A DNA stretch of 64,000 nt from Acidobacteriaceae bacterium KBS 83 (GTDB lineage: Bacteria > Acidobacteriota > Terriglobia > Terriglobales > Acidobacteriaceae): assembly GCA_000381585.1 (NCBI GenBank), contig KB906741.1, forward strand, positions 1 through 64,000. The letters run 5' to 3'. A model generated the notes under the pieces. The model was not told the DNA's origin, did no database searches, and saw only the letters and a program-made list of their open reading frames with translations. Below are positions 39,447-49,832 of this stretch, piece after piece (within the stretch, counting starts at the first letter, position 1; every line of letters starts with the position of its first letter). Position numbers and translations under genes: made by a program.

Positions 39447-40976
39447 ATGCGTAAATTAAACCGGTGTGCGGCGGCGACTATGTGCCTGCTCCTGGCGGCT
39501 GGTTGGAGCGGGGCAGGCGCGCAACAAACGGCCCCGTCAGAAGCGGTCACAATCGACGCGCAGGCAAAAACCACGCCGTTGCCGCACTTCTGGGAGCAGA
39601 TGTTCGGCTCAGGTCACGCTAATCTCGCCATGCGCGAGGCCTATCGCAACGACCTCGTCGCCGTGAAGAGCGTGACGGGGATGAAGTACGTCCGCTTCCA
39701 CGGCATTCTCGACGACGAGAACGGCGTCTATACCGAGGACGAGCATGGCCAGCCGCAGTACAACTTCACGTATGTCGACGAGATCTATGATGGCCTGCTC
39801 GCGCGCGGAGTACGTCCTGTGGTCGAAATTAGCTTCATGCCGAAGCAGCTTGCAGCGCATCCGGCCCCACATGCCTTCTGGTACAAGCCCAATGTCGCGC
39901 CGCCAAAAGATTACGCGCGTTGGGATGCGCTGATCCGCGCCCTCGCCGAGAATCTCATCGCACGCTACGGCATCGACGAGGTGGCGCAGTGGTACTTCGA
40001 AGTCTGGAATGAGCCCAACATCGATTTCTGGGTGGGGGAGCCGAAGCAATCCACATACTTTGAGCTCTACAGCCACACCGCACGCGCGCTGAAAGCGGCG
40101 AGCCCGCGGTTGCGGGTGGGCGGACCCGCGGCCGCCGCGGAAGAGTGGGTACCGGAGTTCCTCAAATACATGCACGACAACAACGTGCCAGTGGACTTCC
40201 TCTCGACTCACGGCTATGCCGACGAGAACTACGAACAGACCTTCACGTCCAGCCAGTTGCCTCCTATGGACGATCGTCTGTGCGCCGCGATGGCGCACGT
40301 GAAGCAGCAGATCGCCGCCTCGCCCATGCCACACGTCCCCTGGTTTGTCACCGAGTGGAATGTAATCGGCATCGACGCGGCGCGGGACACCACCTTCGTT
40401 GGACCCGCGGTGGCAAACACCATCCGCGAATGCGATGGCCTGGCCGACATGATGTCCTTCTGGACCTTTGACGATGTCTTTGAAGAGGACGGTCCCAAGC
40501 GCGAGCCCTTCGACGGCGGCTTCGGATTGATCGCGCCCTACAGTATCCGCAAGCCCAGCTTCAACGCCTTTGCCATGCTCCACCAACTCGGCTATCAGCG
40601 CCTCGCCAATGACTCAAAGAACGCGCTCGTCACACGACGTCCTGATGGCACATTGGTTGTTGCTGTCTGGAACATGGCCGATCCGCCGGGCGCGCATCAG
40701 CCCGGTGGACCAGGTACAGAGAAGCACATGCAGCTCAGCTTTGAGAATATGCCCAAGGATGCCGTTGTCAGCATCACGCGTCTCGATCCCACGCACGGAA
40801 ACACGCTTGCGGCCTATCGAGAGATGGGCAGCCCTCGCTATCCAACCGAAGCGCAGATACGCGATGTGAACAAGGCCTCGAGGCTAAGCCCGCCGGAGAA
40901 GACCGCGTTGCAGGAGGGCAAGATCGATTTGGATCTGCCGGTTAATTCACTGGTGGTGTTGGAGGTGCGCCCCTAA
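39447..40976 (+). CDS. GH39 family glycoside hydrolase (beta-xylosidase-like), secreted
   Basis: 509 aa with a signal peptide (MRKLNRCAAATMCLLLAAGW ... AGA, about 1-25). A TIM barrel follows. The acid/base Glu is in WYFEVWNEPNIDFW (about 195) and the nucleophile Glu in PWFVTEWNVIG (about 302). A beta-sandwich tail (about 395-509) ends VLEVRP. Probably releases xylose from plant xylan fragments in the periplasm or outside. Start ATG 39447 with GGGAGA upstream. Confidence 0.9.
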   Translation: MRKLNRCAAATMCLLLAAGWSGAGAQQTAPSEAVTIDAQAKTTPLPHFWEQMFGSGHANLAMREAYRNDLVAVKSVTGMKYVRFHGILDDENGVYTEDEHGQPQYNFTYVDEIYDGLLARGVRPVVEISFMPKQLAAHPAPHAFWYKPNVAPPKDYARWDALIRALAENLIARYGIDEVAQWYFEVWNEPNIDFWVGEPKQSTYFELYSHTARALKAASPRLRVGGPAAAAEEWVPEFLKYMHDNNVPVDFLSTHGYADENYEQTFTSSQLPPMDDRLCAAMAHVKQQIAASPMPHVPWFVTEWNVIGIDAARDTTFVGPAVANTIRECDGLADMMSFWTFDDVFEEDGPKREPFDGGFGLIAPYSIRKPSFNAFAMLHQLGYQRLANDSKNALVTRRPDGTLVVAVWNMADPPGAHQPGGPGTEKHMQLSFENMPKDAVVSITRLDPTHGNTLAAYREMGSPRYPTEAQIRDVNKASRLSPPEKTALQEGKIDLDLPVNSLVVLEVRP

Positions 40977-41127
40977 TCCTCTTCGAGGCGAATGACGGGG
41001 CGAGACCTCCATCGCCTCATGTGCCAGATGTCAAACTCAAACTCGGAGTTCGCCGAGAGCTTCAACGTATGCTGCCCACATTCTCTTTGTGCCGGAAAGT
41101 ATCGTCGAGCTCTGCAATGTTGACGTC

Positions 41128-41171
41128 CATTTCGGCCTCCGAATCACGTCTATGATTCGAAGGCCGAAATG
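41128..41171. repeat. large inverted repeat between GH39 and acnA
   Basis: CATTTCGGCCT (41128-41138) pairs with AGGCCGAAATG (41161-41171). Inside, GAATCA (41141-41146) pairs with TGATTC (41153-41158), leaving a six-base loop. The two genes converge, so it may terminate acnA and GH39; there is no T-run, and a repeat-family or MITE relic is also possible. Confidence 0.65.
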
Positions 41172-41178
41172 CTAACCG

Positions 41179-43965
41179 TTAATTCGCCGCCAACTGCCGC
41201 AGCACATATCGCAGAATGCCGCCATTCTGGTAGTAGAGAATCTCCTGCGGGGTGTCGATCCGCACCTTCGCCTTAAAGCTACGCGTGTGCTTATTCGCAT
41301 CCGTCACCTCGACGGTCAGCTCGCTGCCATTCGCAAAGCGCGCGTCGAGAAGCGCTTTCAATCCGGGGAAGCTATAGGTCTCCTCTCCGGTCAGGCTCAA
41401 CGACTCGACACTGTCCTCATTCTCAAACTGCAGGGGTAGTATGCCCATGCCCACCAGATTTGAACGGTGGATGCGCTCATAGCTTTCAGCGATCACGGCG
41501 CGCACACCCAGCAGGCGCGGCCCCTTTGCTGCCCAGTCGCGCGACGAGCCGGATCCATACTCCTTACCGGCAAGGATCACCAGCGGGGTGCCGCGCTCGG
41601 CGTACTTCACCGATGCATCGAAAATGCTCATCTGTTCGCCCTCGGGCAGCAGCCGCGTTACCCCGCCTTCGGTGCCGGGCGCCAGCCGATTGCGCAGCCG
41701 GACATTCGCGAACGTCCCGCGCACCATCACCTCGTGGTTTCCGCGGCGTGAGCCATAGGAGTTGAAGTCTGCCGGCGTCACACCATGCTTGCTCAGGTAT
41801 TTTCCGGCGGGTCCGTTTGCTTTGATCGAACCGGCAGGCGAGATGTGGTCAGTCGTTACTGAATCCCCGAGAACCGCAAGCACGCGAGCATCGCAGATAT
41901 CTGTAACCGGTGTGGGCACCTTAGCCATGTCGTCGAAGTAGGGCGCCTGCCGGATGTAGGTCGAGTCCGGCTCCCACTGGTACACCTCGCCCGTCGGAAA
42001 CTTCAGGTGTTGCCAGTTCTGGTCGCCGTCCGTGACGGTCGCATATTCCTTGCGGAAGCTCTCGGAACTGATCGCCTTCGCGATGGTCTGGGAGATCTCC
42101 TGCTGCGTTGGCCAGATGTCACGCAGGTAAACCGGCTGCTTATCCTTCGTCTGCCCCAGCGGCTGACTGTCGAAGTCATGATCGATGCGTCCGACGAGTG
42201 CATAGGCAACAACCAGCGGAGGGGACATCAGATAGTTCGCGCGCACATCGGAATTGATGCGCCCTTCGAAGTTGCGATTGCCGCTGAGCACAGAGACCGC
42301 GACCAGTCCATGGTCATCAATGGACTTCGAAACATCGGTCGGCAGCGGGCCGGAGTTGCCGATGCATGTGGTGCAGCCGTAGCCCACTACGTTGAAGCGC
42401 AGCTTGTCCAAATAGGGCAGCAGGCCGGACTTCTGATAGTAGTCGGTGACGACGCGCGAGCCCGGCGCTAATGATGTTTTGACCCACGGCGGCACCCTCA
42501 GCCCTTTCTCGACGGCCTTCTTCGCCAGCAGGCCCGCTGCCACCATCACGGATGGATTGGATGTATTGGTGCAACTCGTGATTGCGGCAATCACGATGGA
42601 GCCGTGGTCGAGATACTTATCGGGGTCGACTCCAAATCGCTGTTTCACGCTCGATGGCGTGCCATGCTCCATGTCGCCATGCGCCGCATCGATGGAGGCG
42701 GCCGGATGGCCGCCCTCGCCCTCCCAACGGCTTACCTGGCGTGCCGCGGATTGGTTGCCATTTGGCCCGAGCAGTGTTGGCAACACCTTCTTGAAGTTCT
42801 CTCCCGCGTCCTTCAGCAGCACGCGGTCCTGCGGGCGCTTCGGTCCGGCCACCGACGGTTGCACCGTGCTGAGATCCAACTCGATGGTCGCTGAGTATTC
42901 CGCCTCCGCTGCGCCCGGCACGTGGAAGAGCCCCTGCTCCTTGTAATACGCCTCCACCAGCGCTACCTGGTCCTCGCTGCGACCGGTCAGCCGCAAATAA
43001 CGGAGCGTCTCCGCGTCGACGGGAAAGATGCCGCAGGTCGCGCCATACTCTGGTGCCATGTTGCCGATAGTGGCGCGATCGGCCAGCGGCAGTTCCGTAA
43101 TGCCGTCGCCATAAAACTCTACAAATTTGCCGACAACGCCAAGTTTTCGCAACATCTCGGTGACGGTTAGCACCAGATCGGTGGCTGTTGCGCCCTCGCG
43201 TAGTTTTCCGGAGAGCTTGAACCCGACCACCTGCGGCACCAGCATGGAGACTGGTTGGCCGAGCATCGCGGCCTCCGCCTCAATGCCACCGACGCCCCAG
43301 CCCAGCACCCCCAGGCCGTTGATCATCGTAGTGTGGGAGTCCGTGCCCACCAGCGTGTCCGGATACGCGCGCAGTGTGCCGTTTACGTCGGTCGTAAAGA
43401 CGACGCGCGCCAAATACTCGAGGTTCACCTGGTGGCAGATACCCATGCCCGGAGGCACGGCAGAGAAATTCCGAAAGGCCGACTGTCCCCACTTCAGAAA
43501 TGCGTAACGCTCGCGGTTGCGATCAAACTCCATCGCGGCGTTGATGTCGTATGCGCGCGCCGTACCGAACTCATCCACCTGCACCGAGTGATCGATGACC
43601 AACTCGGCGGGCTGCAGCGGGTTGATCTTCTCCGGGTTGCCGCCCAGCTTCTTCATCGCGTCGCGCATGGCTGCCAGGTCCACGATGGCAGGCACGCCGG
43701 TAAAGTCCTGCATCAGCACGCGCGCCGGCATAAAGGCGATCTCGCGATCGGCCTCCGCTTTCGGCTGCCACTTAGCGAGGAACTCAATGTCGGCCGCGGT
43801 CACGGACTTGCCGTCCTCCTGACGCAGCAGGTTTTCGAGCAGGATGCGCAGCGAGTAGGGGAGCCTTTCGAGCGAAACACCTTTCTGCTCGAGCGCCTTA
43901 AGGCGATAGATCTCGTAGGATTTGCCGTTGCTGGTGAGGGTGGATTTGCTGCCAAAACTGTTCAT
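41179..43965 (-). CDS. acnA: aconitate hydratase (aconitase A)
   Basis: TCA-cycle enzyme, 928 aa from ATG 43965 with AGGAGAT upstream. Cluster Cys lie in [12 protein letters not shown] and [11 protein letters not shown]. Other family blocks: [20 protein letters not shown] (about 208) and, in the swivelling C-terminal domain, [18 protein letters not shown] and [16 protein letters not shown]. AcnA/IRP-type length. The gene is intact and monocistronic. Confidence 0.97.
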   Translation of the reverse strand: MNSFGSKSTLTSNGKSYEIYRLKALEQKGVSLERLPYSLRILLENLLRQEDGKSVTAADIEFLAKWQPKAEADREIAFMPARVLMQDFTGVPAIVDLAAMRDAMKKLGGNPEKINPLQPAELVIDHSVQVDEFGTARAYDINAAMEFDRNRERYAFLKWGQSAFRNFSAVPPGMGICHQVNLEYLARVVFTTDVNGTLRAYPDTLVGTDSHTTMINGLGVLGWGVGGIEAEAAMLGQPVSMLVPQVVGFKLSGKLREGATATDLVLTVTEMLRKLGVVGKFVEFYGDGITELPLADRATIGNMAPEYGATCGIFPVDAETLRYLRLTGRSEDQVALVEAYYKEQGLFHVPGAAEAEYSATIELDLSTVQPSVAGPKRPQDRVLLKDAGENFKKVLPTLLGPNGNQSAARQVSRWEGEGGHPAASIDAAHGDMEHGTPSSVKQRFGVDPDKYLDHGSIVIAAITSCTNTSNPSVMVAAGLLAKKAVEKGLRVPPWVKTSLAPGSRVVTDYYQKSGLLPYLDKLRFNVVGYGCTTCIGNSGPLPTDVSKSIDDHGLVAVSVLSGNRNFEGRINSDVRANYLMSPPLVVAYALVGRIDHDFDSQPLGQTKDKQPVYLRDIWPTQQEISQTIAKAISSESFRKEYATVTDGDQNWQHLKFPTGEVYQWEPDSTYIRQAPYFDDMAKVPTPVTDICDARVLAVLGDSVTTDHISPAGSIKANGPAGKYLSKHGVTPADFNSYGSRRGNHEVMVRGTFANVRLRNRLAPGTEGGVTRLLPEGEQMSIFDASVKYAERGTPLVILAGKEYGSGSSRDWAAKGPRLLGVRAVIAESYERIHRSNLVGMGILPLQFENEDSVESLSLTGEETYSFPGLKALLDARFANGSELTVEVTDANKHTRSFKAKVRIDTPQEILYYQNGGILRYVLRQLAAN

Positions 43966-44610
43966 CGGAATCGGATCTCCTGTGAGGTAACAAAGCAGTT
44001 CGAAGTGTGCCGCGGAGTACACCGTGCGGACGCACGCGCGCGGGCCATGAAAGGCGCGGCAAGCTCCGGCGGCAGGCAGTCTTCAGGAGAGAGGAGAGCG
44101 TCCGCGATCGTGGCGGCCGCGGCGGAAGCGCTGAATACGAGGGGCATCGGATGGTGACAGATGCTGGTGGTTCATGTCCGCCCTCTAGTGTAACTCCGCC
44201 GGCGGGACCTGAATGAGAGTGGCCTGCAACCATTTGTGTCCCACGTCTCGCCTTTAGCAGGTGGTGTTGGCGCGCGTTAGCGTTCCACTTCAGGAGCAGC
44301 GCTAAAAACCTGGCATGTTAGTTCGTCAAACTGGCTAGACTGGAAATAGGGCCCATTTACTCGGCGAGGCTCCCATGCCATCGATGGCAGCTAGACTCGG
44401 AGGCCTCTAAGTACTTTGAATAGACATTTTTAGAGCTAAGTCCTTTGTTTGGACATTTTTGCCCTCCGTACGAATCCTAAACCGTTGATTGTAAAATGGT
44501 TGTGCGGCACCATCCCGCACCGCAGGGGAGTGGGGGCCGGTATTGGCAGAAGTGTGCGCATGGTGGAACGTCCCGAACACTTCGCCTACCCGCTGGGAAA
44601 TTCTGGGGTG
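43966..44610. other. intergenic region with a possible IS21-like remnant
   Basis: 645 bp upstream of acnA and downstream of the NRAMP gene, with no full gene. From 44322 a 33-codon frame (PIYSARLPCHRWQLDSE) ends at TAG 44421-44423. It is followed at once by two copies of GACATTTTT (44423-44431, 44452-44460), read on the minus strand as AAAAATGTC...GGACTTAG...AAAAATGTC. Repeated ATGTCC-like units at a transposon edge are characteristic of IS21-family ends. No transposase frame remains. Confidence 0.4.
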
Positions 44611-45897
44611 CTATTGGCCGCCTAGCGACTGCCAAAGCAGCACGCCATTGAGCGACAGGATGATAGTCGTACTGAGCCATCCCAGCGCCTGAATGACGCG
44701 GCCGTTTACGAAGCGGTCCATCACCTTGGTGCGCTGCGTCAGGATGAGGAGCGGAACCAGCGCAAAGGGGAGCGTGAAGCTGAGGGCGGCTTGCGAGAGC
44801 AGCAGGATCCGCAGTGGGTCGAGCCCGATTGCGATCACGATCAGCGCTGGCAGCAAGGTGATCAGGCGGCGCAGGAAGATGGAAAAGCGCACCTGAAGGA
44901 AGCCTTCGAGGATCATCTGGCCGGCCATGGTGCCGACTGTTGAGGACGACAGTCCGGAACAGAGCAGCGCTACCGCAAACAGGGTGGCGGAGGCAGGCCC
45001 TAGCAGCGGGCCAAGCGTCGCGTGCGCCGTTTCGATGGACATGCTGGCCATCCCGTGGCCGGCGAAGGCTGTTGCGGCCACGACGATCATGGCCGAGTTC
45101 ACAAGCCATGCGCCGTTCATGGCCAGAATGACATCAAAGAGCTCCATCCGCAGCAGCCGCGCGCGCGGCACCAGCCCGGAAGTGGCCTGCACCCGCGGCT
45201 GCACCAGTCCCGAATGAAGATAGACAACGTGCGGCATCACGGTGGCGCCGAGCATGGCGACGGCAAGATAGAGGCTCTTGCTGTCGAGCATCGGGACCAC
45301 GGTGTGGTAGGCGATCGACCCCCAATGAGGGTGAATGAAGAACATCTCCGCGGCATAACACCCACCAATCACCGCGACAAAGAGAATGATCACCAGCTCA
45401 AGCTGGCGAAAGCCCCACTGTTGCAGGGCCAGGATGAGGAAAACGCAGATCGTCGTTACGAGGGCCGCCAGTAACAGGACATCGGTACGAGGGATGCCGG
45501 CGGCGAGCAGCCGCGGACCGAGCAGCAGGTAGAAGCCCAGCGCAGCGCCGAGGAACTCGGCGAGGTCCGTGGCCAGCGCCGAGATCTCCGCCGCTACCCA
45601 CAGGAAGATGGTCATGCCCCGCGAGAAGTGTATGCGGCAGTTCTCCGGCAGCGTGTGACCGGTGGCGATGCCGAGCTTGGCCGAAAGATACTGGATGAGG
45701 ATGGCCATGGCGTTCGACCACAGCAGAACCCACAAAAGCTGATATCCAAACCGGGTGCCGCCCTCCAGGTTGGTGGCGAAGTTGCCTGGATCCATGTAGG
45801 CAATGCTCGCGACGAAGGCCGGCCCGAAGTAGTACAGCAGCTTGCGCTGTCCGATGGCAGGCGAACTGATGGCCAGGGCTGTCGCAGGGGTAGCCAT
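44611..45897 (-). CDS. mntH: NRAMP family Mn2+/Fe2+ transporter
   Basis: Proton-coupled divalent metal importer, 428 aa from ATG 45897, with about 11 helices. Signature YMDPGNFATNLEGGTRFGY (helix 1, with the metal-binding Asp-Pro-Gly-Asn) and MPHVVYLHSGLVQ (helix 6). Two DtxR/MntR-like boxes lie 20-60 bp upstream, so repression by metal is likely. Divergent from ppk2. Confidence 0.94.
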   Translation of the reverse strand: MATPATALAISSPAIGQRKLLYYFGPAFVASIAYMDPGNFATNLEGGTRFGYQLLWVLLWSNAMAILIQYLSAKLGIATGHTLPENCRIHFSRGMTIFLWVAAEISALATDLAEFLGAALGFYLLLGPRLLAAGIPRTDVLLLAALVTTICVFLILALQQWGFRQLELVIILFVAVIGGCYAAEMFFIHPHWGSIAYHTVVPMLDSKSLYLAVAMLGATVMPHVVYLHSGLVQPRVQATSGLVPRARLLRMELFDVILAMNGAWLVNSAMIVVAATAFAGHGMASMSIETAHATLGPLLGPASATLFAVALLCSGLSSSTVGTMAGQMILEGFLQVRFSIFLRRLITLLPALIVIAIGLDPLRILLLSQAALSFTLPFALVPLLILTQRTKVMDRFVNGRVIQALGWLSTTIILSLNGVLLWQSLGGQ

Positions 45898-45918
45898 AGG
45901 GTGAGTATAGGTCAAAAT

Positions 45919-45955
45919 TTAGGCTAGCCTTAATTAAAATTTAGGTGAGCCTCAA
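45919..45955 (-). promoter_or_regulatory. tandem DtxR/MntR-type metalloregulator boxes
   Basis: Two copies 22 bp apart (two helical turns): TTAGGCTAGCCTTAA (45919-45933) and TTAGGTGAGCCTCAA (45941-45955). The first has the perfect palindrome AGGCTAGCCT and matches the DtxR/IdeR consensus TTAGGnnAGCCTnA closely. They sit between the NRAMP start and ppk2, overlapping the likely NRAMP promoter. No regulator gene is in the window. Confidence 0.8.
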
Positions 45956-46015
45956 TAGCCTTCTGTGGATCCGGTCGGTTTGCACAAAACGCGTGACAGT
46001 TCGTAGATTTGCGGC

Positions 46016-46828
46016 ATGAAGATCAAAAGTCCCTACCTGGTAAAACCCGACGCAAAGTTTCGCCTGAAGGACTGGCAGACCGATGATACCGGCCGGTTTA
46101 CTAAGGAGGAAGACACTCATGACGTGCTCGAGAAGCACTGTCAGACGCTCGGCGCGCTGCAGGAAGTGCTGTTTGCCGAAGGGAAGCATGCGCTTTTAAT
46201 CGTGCTGCAGGCAATGGACACGGGCGGTAAGGACGGCACCATCCGTCACATCTTCACCGGGGTGAACCCGCAGGGTGTGGATGTCACGCCGTTCAAGGTG
46301 CCTACCCCGCTTGAGGCCGCGCACGATTACTTATGGCGAGCCCACGCGGCGGTGCCACGGCTCGGCAAGATCGGTATCTTCAATCGTTCGCACTATGAGG
46401 ATGTTCTGGTGACGCGGGTACACAAGACGATCACGAGCAAGGTGGCGGAGCGTCGCTTCCGCGAGATCAATCAGTTTGAGGAGATGCTGTCGGATAACGG
46501 CGTGACCATCCTCAAGTTCTTCCTGCACATCAGCCACAAAGAGCAGACGGCGCGGCTGAAGGAGCGATGCGACGACAAGGACAAGCATTACAAGATCAGC
46601 GAGAGCGACTTCCACGAGCGCATTTATTGGGACAAGTATCGGAAGTTCTACGAAGAGGCGATCGGGGCGACCAGCCGCAAACACTCGCCATGGTTCGTCG
46701 TTCCCGCCGACCACAAGTGGTACCGCAACATCGCGGTGTCGGGGATTATCGTCGATGCTTTGGAAGCGATGGACCTCAAATATCCGCAGCCGACGTTCGA
46801 TGTGTCGAAGCTGTGCGGGTCGTTGTAA
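46016..46828 (+). CDS. ppk2: polyphosphate kinase 2 family protein
   Basis: 270 aa. The P-loop is LQAMDTGGKDGTIRH (Walker A, about 65-79), followed by NRSHYEDVLVTRVH (Walker B region) and the lid ERCDDKDKHYKISESDFHER. Class I-type PPK2 enzymes transfer phosphate between polyphosphate and nucleoside phosphates. Its 3' end overlaps the end of the convergent Lrp/AsnC gene by 53 bp. Confidence 0.93.
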   Translation: MKIKSPYLVKPDAKFRLKDWQTDDTGRFTKEEDTHDVLEKHCQTLGALQEVLFAEGKHALLIVLQAMDTGGKDGTIRHIFTGVNPQGVDVTPFKVPTPLEAAHDYLWRAHAAVPRLGKIGIFNRSHYEDVLVTRVHKTITSKVAERRFREINQFEEMLSDNGVTILKFFLHISHKEQTARLKERCDDKDKHYKISESDFHERIYWDKYRKFYEEAIGATSRKHSPWFVVPADHKWYRNIAVSGIIVDALEAMDLKYPQPTFDVSKLCGSL

Positions 46829-47291
46829 AGCTGTGCCTGGTTAGTGGCGGCAGAAGTGCGACGGGCCGTTCGATCTGCGTCTTCAGCACGATCGTGGTCT
46901 CGGTCTCCTCGATTCCGGGTATCTGACGCAGGTGTTCTGACAGGCTGAGCAAGGCCCCGGTATCCCTGACGCGGACCTTCAGGATCATGCTGAGCCCTCC
47001 AGCCACGGAGTGACACTCCTCGATCGAGGGGTGCTTTTTGATCGAATCCAGCAGCTCCGAGCAAGGCCGGGTGGCACGCACGCCGATGAAGGCGACGACT
47101 GCCAGTCCCAAGGTGGAAACATCGACGTCGACGGTCCACTTCCGGATAATGCCCTCCCGTTCCAGCCGACGCAGACGTTCGTGAACAGAGGAAGGGGCAA
47201 GCTTGACCAGGCGCGCAAGGTCTTCGAGGCGTTGCGAGGCATTGTGCCGTAACGCATCCAGCAAGGCGAAATCTTTTCTGTCTAGGTCCAT
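46776..47291 (-). CDS. Lrp/AsnC family transcriptional regulator
   Basis: 171 aa from ATG 47291 (GAGGGG upstream). Winged HTH: RKDFALLDALRHNASQRLED then LAPSSVHERLRRLEREGIIR (residues about 4-50). The RAM/ligand domain has SVAGGLSMILKVRVRD. The last 20 residues, encoded inside the ppk2 overlap, look non-conserved. It is divergent from the isochorismatase-like gene with a 120-bp gap, so it may regulate that gene and itself. Confidence 0.92.
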   Translation of the reverse strand: MDLDRKDFALLDALRHNASQRLEDLARLVKLAPSSVHERLRRLEREGIIRKWTVDVDVSTLGLAVVAFIGVRATRPCSELLDSIKKHPSIEECHSVAGGLSMILKVRVRDTGALLSLSEHLRQIPGIEETETTIVLKTQIERPVALLPPLTRHSFTTTRTASTHRTSAADI

Positions 47292-47411
47292 TACGTTCCC
47301 CTCAATCTGAGCCTTATTCCGAAGAAAATTCGGCAATCAGCCATGTTCGCCGATTAAAAATAGATCGTACATCAGCCTTCTCTAATCTCATGCGCCAGAA
47401 GGGAGAATGAA

Positions 47412-48017
47412 ATGCAGGCACTTGTCGTCGTGGATGCACAGAATGAATTTTCCCCTGAGGGATTGCGACCGGTTACGAATCATGAAGAAGCTTTAGAGTG
47501 CATACGCGCCCGGGTTGCGGACGCTCGTCAAAAGGGCCAAGCAATCGCGTGGGTACGTCACTACAACAGACCGAATGAATCGCGGGCTTTTGTGCCGGGC
47601 ACATGGGGAGCGGAGTTTTCGAGCGGCCTCGGGCTGCGCCTGGGCTTCGGCCCGGAGGAGCTATTCGAGAAGGATGTCTACGGCGCATTTACAGGAACGA
47701 ATCTTGAGAATTGGCTGCGTGAGATCGGAGCCGGCAGTCTGCTGCTGGTCGGTTTCTATACCCATATGTGCGTTTCGACCTCAGCTCGCGAAGCACTCGT
47801 GCGTGGTTTCGATGTCGCTGTTGATCCTGACTGCACGGGAGCGCGTGACCTTGACCACGAACTGCTTGGACATCAGAGCGCGGAGGAAGTGCGCCGGTCG
47901 TCGCTGCTCCAGCTCGTGAATATGGGGGTAACGATCGAGCACAGGAATCGTACCGGGCAAGAATGCGAGGCAATCGGCGCTTCGAGAGGATCGGACGCGT
48001 TGCGACGACGATCCTGA
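47412..48017 (+). CDS. isochorismatase-like cysteine hydrolase
   Basis: 201 aa. Catalytic triad: Asp in VVDAQNEF (residue about 8), Lys in LFEKDVYGAF (about 87) and Cys in YTHMCVSTSAREA (about 119). The family includes nicotinamidases and other amidohydrolases. The C-terminal 30 residues are basic and unrelated to the fold. Divergent from an Lrp-type regulator. Substrate unknown. Confidence 0.9.
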   Translation: MQALVVVDAQNEFSPEGLRPVTNHEEALECIRARVADARQKGQAIAWVRHYNRPNESRAFVPGTWGAEFSSGLGLRLGFGPEELFEKDVYGAFTGTNLENWLREIGAGSLLLVGFYTHMCVSTSAREALVRGFDVAVDPDCTGARDLDHELLGHQSAEEVRRSSLLQLVNMGVTIEHRNRTGQECEAIGASRGSDALRRRS

Positions 48018-48020
48018 TTC

Positions 48021-48629
48021 TCAGGATTCGTAGTACAGATACCGCCGCCATTTGGGATCGGAGTGGCCGATCATGCGCATGATGTGGCGGCTGGTGTGCA
48101 GCGAGAACGGACGCGGTTCGCGCAGCAGCTTCATCTCGGTCAGCTCGCTTAACAGATGATTGCCCTTGCGGCGGTTGCAGCTATGGCAGCAGGCCACCAG
48201 GTTTTCCCAGGTCGAAAGGCCGCCGCGCGAGCGCGGCTGCACATGGTCCAGCGTGAGCTCGCCGGAGTTGAGGACGATGCCGCAGTACTGGCAGGTATTG
48301 CGGTCGCGCAGCAGAATGTTCTTGCGCGAGAGGGCTCGGGTTTGGTGCGGGATGCGGCGGTATTCGAGCAGGCGGATTACTGATGGCATAGGCACGCGGA
48401 CACGTGCAGCATGCAGGATGGCGCCCTGCTCCTCTTCGGTGCGTGCGACGCCTTTGAGCACCAGCACCAGGGCACGCCGCGCCCCGCAGATGTTGATCGG
48501 CTCATAGGAGGCGTTCAGCACCAGGACCGGGCGCTGCATGGTGATGGGTTGCGCCACCCGGATCTCGACCGGCGCCGTGTGCGTCAGTTTGGTCTTGCGT
48601 ATGTGCGCGGTTGCCTTCACTGGCGACAT
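48021..48629 (-). CDS. HNH endonuclease family protein
   Basis: 202 aa from ATG 48629 (AGGGAGAGGCAGGA upstream); ATG 48539 is a shorter alternative. The core starts [20 protein letters not shown]. The HNH nuclease fold has [20 protein letters not shown] and then [16 protein letters not shown], giving two zinc CxxC pairs around the catalytic His. This standalone HNH type is widespread and of unclear role. Confidence 0.9.
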   Translation of the reverse strand: MSPVKATAHIRKTKLTHTAPVEIRVAQPITMQRPVLVLNASYEPINICGARRALVLVLKGVARTEEEQGAILHAARVRVPMPSVIRLLEYRRIPHQTRALSRKNILLRDRNTCQYCGIVLNSGELTLDHVQPRSRGGLSTWENLVACCHSCNRRKGNHLLSELTEMKLLREPRPFSLHTSRHIMRMIGHSDPKWRRYLYYES

Positions 48630-48697
48630 TCCTGCCTCTCCCTCTGGTTCATGGCCACTGTCAAAACGTTCCGTACCGCAATATTTCCTGGCCCCTT

Positions 48698-49681
48698 TTA
48701 TGACCCCACTGGCTCGCCTGCGGACGCTAGCGCCCCGGCATCCCAGAGGGCTACGCCTTCGCGCTGCGTCCTCGCCACGGTCGCCACCCACACCGCTTTG
48801 GCGCCAGCACGCAACAAGATCCGGCTGCAGGCAGAGGCGGTTGCGCCCGTGGTGTAGATGTCGTCCACTAACAAAACGACTTCGCCGCGCACAGCTGCCG
48901 CGTCACGCACCGCGAAAGCGCCGCGAAGATTGCGCCGGCGCCCCTGCGGGCTCAAACGGGACTGGCTCTCCGTCGGCTTTTGCCTGCGCAATACACCTCG
49001 CGTCATCGTCCAGGTATGCTGCCGGTCCGCGTGACGCAGTGTGCTTACCAATGCGGAAGCGATGCGCTCCGCATGGTTGAAGCCGCGTTGGCGGCGCTTG
49101 GTGCGATAGAGAGGTACCGGAATCACGAGCACGCGTGTGCCTGGATCGATCGGCAGTTCGCCCACAGTCGCTGCAAGCCGCCGGCCGAGATGCCTGGCGA
49201 TCGGGGTCATGCCGTCGTACTTCAGCAGGTGAATGAGCCCGCGCAGCTCATTTTCGTACCTGCCGTAGGCGATGGCCTGAGCAAACTCGCTGGGCTTTTC
49301 CTGACAAAGATCGCAGAGGTGCGGCTGGTTCGGTGCGAGATGCGACAGTGAAGACTGCGGCAGGCCCAGGTCCTCACCGCAATGCGCGCACAGCAAACCG
49401 GTTTGCGGCGTGACGGCCGACCAGCAGGAATCACAGATGGGAACTGAAGAGAAGCGCAGGAGGGATTGCTTGCAGAGCGCGCAGCAGGCAGGGTAGAGCG
49501 CGGCGCTCAATGCATCGAAGATCGGTTGCAGGGGACTTCGCAGAAAGCGTGCAGCCGCGCGCCATGACAATGTCACTGCTGCCGGAACGTCCGATGTCAG
49601 AGCCGTCTGACTGCGGAAGACCCACCCTCTTTCAACCAGCTGCCGCCTTGGGGGCACCACGCCACCCCGGCTCCAGGCCAC
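48698..49681 (-). CDS. comF: ComF family phosphoribosyltransferase-like protein
   Basis: Up to 327 aa; the start is uncertain (GTG 49681 is the longest, a GTG near 49581 also fits). N-terminal zinc-ribbon-like Cys pairs (CCALC, CDSC, CAHC, CDLC). The C-terminal phosphoribosyltransferase fold has the PRPP loop [18 protein letters not shown] (about 272-289). ComF proteins take part in natural transformation and replication-fork processing. Next to an HNH nuclease gene on the same strand. Confidence 0.9.
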   Translation of the reverse strand: MAWSRGGVVPPRRQLVERGWVFRSQTALTSDVPAAVTLSWRAAARFLRSPLQPIFDALSAALYPACCALCKQSLLRFSSVPICDSCWSAVTPQTGLLCAHCGEDLGLPQSSLSHLAPNQPHLCDLCQEKPSEFAQAIAYGRYENELRGLIHLLKYDGMTPIARHLGRRLAATVGELPIDPGTRVLVIPVPLYRTKRRQRGFNHAERIASALVSTLRHADRQHTWTMTRGVLRRQKPTESQSRLSPQGRRRNLRGAFAVRDAAAVRGEVVLLVDDIYTTGATASACSRILLRAGAKAVWVATVARTQREGVALWDAGALASAGEPVGS

Positions 49682-49832
49682 CGATGCACCGAGTATAGAG
49701 CAGCTCTGACGTTCGCGCTACATCGAAACGGAAGCCCGTACCAAAGTTGGCGCCGGTTTTGCAGGCCTCGTGGGTCGCACGACGGCATAGATGGAAACGG
49801 CTTTCGATTGTCACGCGTTCTAAACTGACGCT

